Below, piece after piece: positions 5,306-5,734 of a stretch of DNA of 5,734 bases. Every line of letters starts with the position of its first letter. The stretch's first letter is position 1. The translations under genes were made by a program, and so were the position numbers. Under the pieces are notes generated by a model that worked only from the letters and a program-made list of their open reading frames with translations, was not told the DNA's origin and ran no database searches. Source of the DNA: Methylocapsa sp. (GTDB lineage Bacteria; Pseudomonadota; Alphaproteobacteria; Rhizobiales; Beijerinckiaceae); contig PLUZ01000274.1 in the NCBI GenBank assembly GCA_003162995.1, forward strand, positions 850 to 6,583, given 5' to 3'.

Positions 5306-5734
5306 TCAGTAATCCATACCGCCCATGCCGCCCATGCCGCCGCCAGGCATGGCCGGAGCTTCCGCCTTCGGATGTTCGGTGATCGTCGCCTCGGTGGTGA
5401 CGATCAAACCCGCGATCGATGCGGCGTCCTGGAGGGCCGTACGGACGACCTTGGTCGGGTCGATAATGCCGAGCTTGACCAGGTCGCCATACTCTCCGGT
5501 CTGTGCATCATAGCCGAAGTTATATTCCTTGGCTTCGAGCAACTTGCCGACCACCACGGCGCCGTCCGCGCCGGCGTTGTCGACGATCTGGCGTGCCGGA
5601 GCCTGGATCGCTTTGCGGACGATGTCGACACCGGTCTTCTGATCGTGATTCTCGACCTTAAGGTTTTCGAGTGCCTTGATGGAACGCAGCAAAGCGACAC
5701 CCCCGCCGGGAGAAATGCCTTCCTCCACGGCCGC
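5306..5734 (-). CDS. groEL: Chaperonin GroEL, 60 kDa subunit (C-terminal part, 5' end outside the window)
   Basis: The last 142 residues of the ATP-driven cytoplasmic folding chamber, working with GroES. They begin [19 protein letters not shown], the intermediate-to-equatorial domain junction (AAVEEG..GGG is invariant in the family). The rest of the equatorial domain follows: [20 protein letters not shown], then [26 protein letters not shown]. The IDPTKV aspartate, which lines the nucleotide pocket (Asp495 in E. coli), is kept. The nearby GYNA of E. coli reads GYDA. The catalytic Asp398 lies just outside the window. The flexible C-terminal tail is [13 protein letters not shown], two GGM repeats ending in DY as in many alphaproteobacteria. 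groES would be expected to the right, beyond the window edge. A strong hairpin follows the stop. Confidence 0.97.
   Translation of the reverse strand, partial: AAVEEGISPGGGVALLRSIKALENLKVENHDQKTGVDIVRKAIQAPARQIVDNAGADGAVVVGKLLEAKEYNFGYDAQTGEYGDLVKLGIIDPTKVVRTALQDAASIAGLIVTTEATITEHPKAEAPAMPGGGMGGMGGMDY

Noticed and set aside
1..5734. CRISPR array or complete mobile element
   Set aside because: No regularly spaced repeats and no recognisable transposase or integrase in any frame.

Overview
The window looks like a GC-rich alphaproteobacterial chromosome, most likely Hyphomicrobiales (Rhizobiales, perhaps the Beijerinckiaceae/Methylocystaceae side). Three things support this: a RibB protein with a decayed GTP-cyclohydrolase-II-like C-terminus, a GroEL C-terminus with a GGM tail ending in MDY, and an intergenic palindromic repeat of a type common in Rhizobiales. 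Assignment below the class is inference. I recognise no integrase, transposase, CRISPR array, tRNA or rRNA.

Layout. Bases 2-514 (+) are the 3' end of ribB (riboflavin pathway). Bases 515-704 hold a hairpin-rich repeat between the converging ribB and TetR genes. Bases 705-2026 (-) form a compact two-gene unit: a membrane-anchored, proline-rich protein of unknown function (1397-2026), then a TetR/CecR-like repressor (705-1394) starting two bases after its stop. Just upstream of the first gene's ribosome binding site are two adjacent palindromes (2040-2071) that look like TetR operators, so the unit is probably autoregulated. A hairpin with a T-rich tail (2101-2124) separates it from a secreted 540-residue protein, probably a beta-propeller (2212-3834, -).

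A gene-free stretch follows (3835-4297), then a small secreted Tyr/His/Pro-rich protein (4298-4819, -). A second gene-free stretch (4820-5242) contains a 60-base segment that reads like a diverged copy of the last 20 codons of ribB. The window ends with a strong terminator hairpin and the 3' end of groEL (5306-5734, -).

The genes do not form one pathway. ribB and groEL are housekeeping genes flanking a short accessory block of one regulated membrane/TetR unit and two exported proteins of unknown function. The least explained parts are the proline-rich protein with its operator, and the ribB-tail-like segment at the other end of the block. Nothing here amounts to clear evidence of a new multi-gene system.
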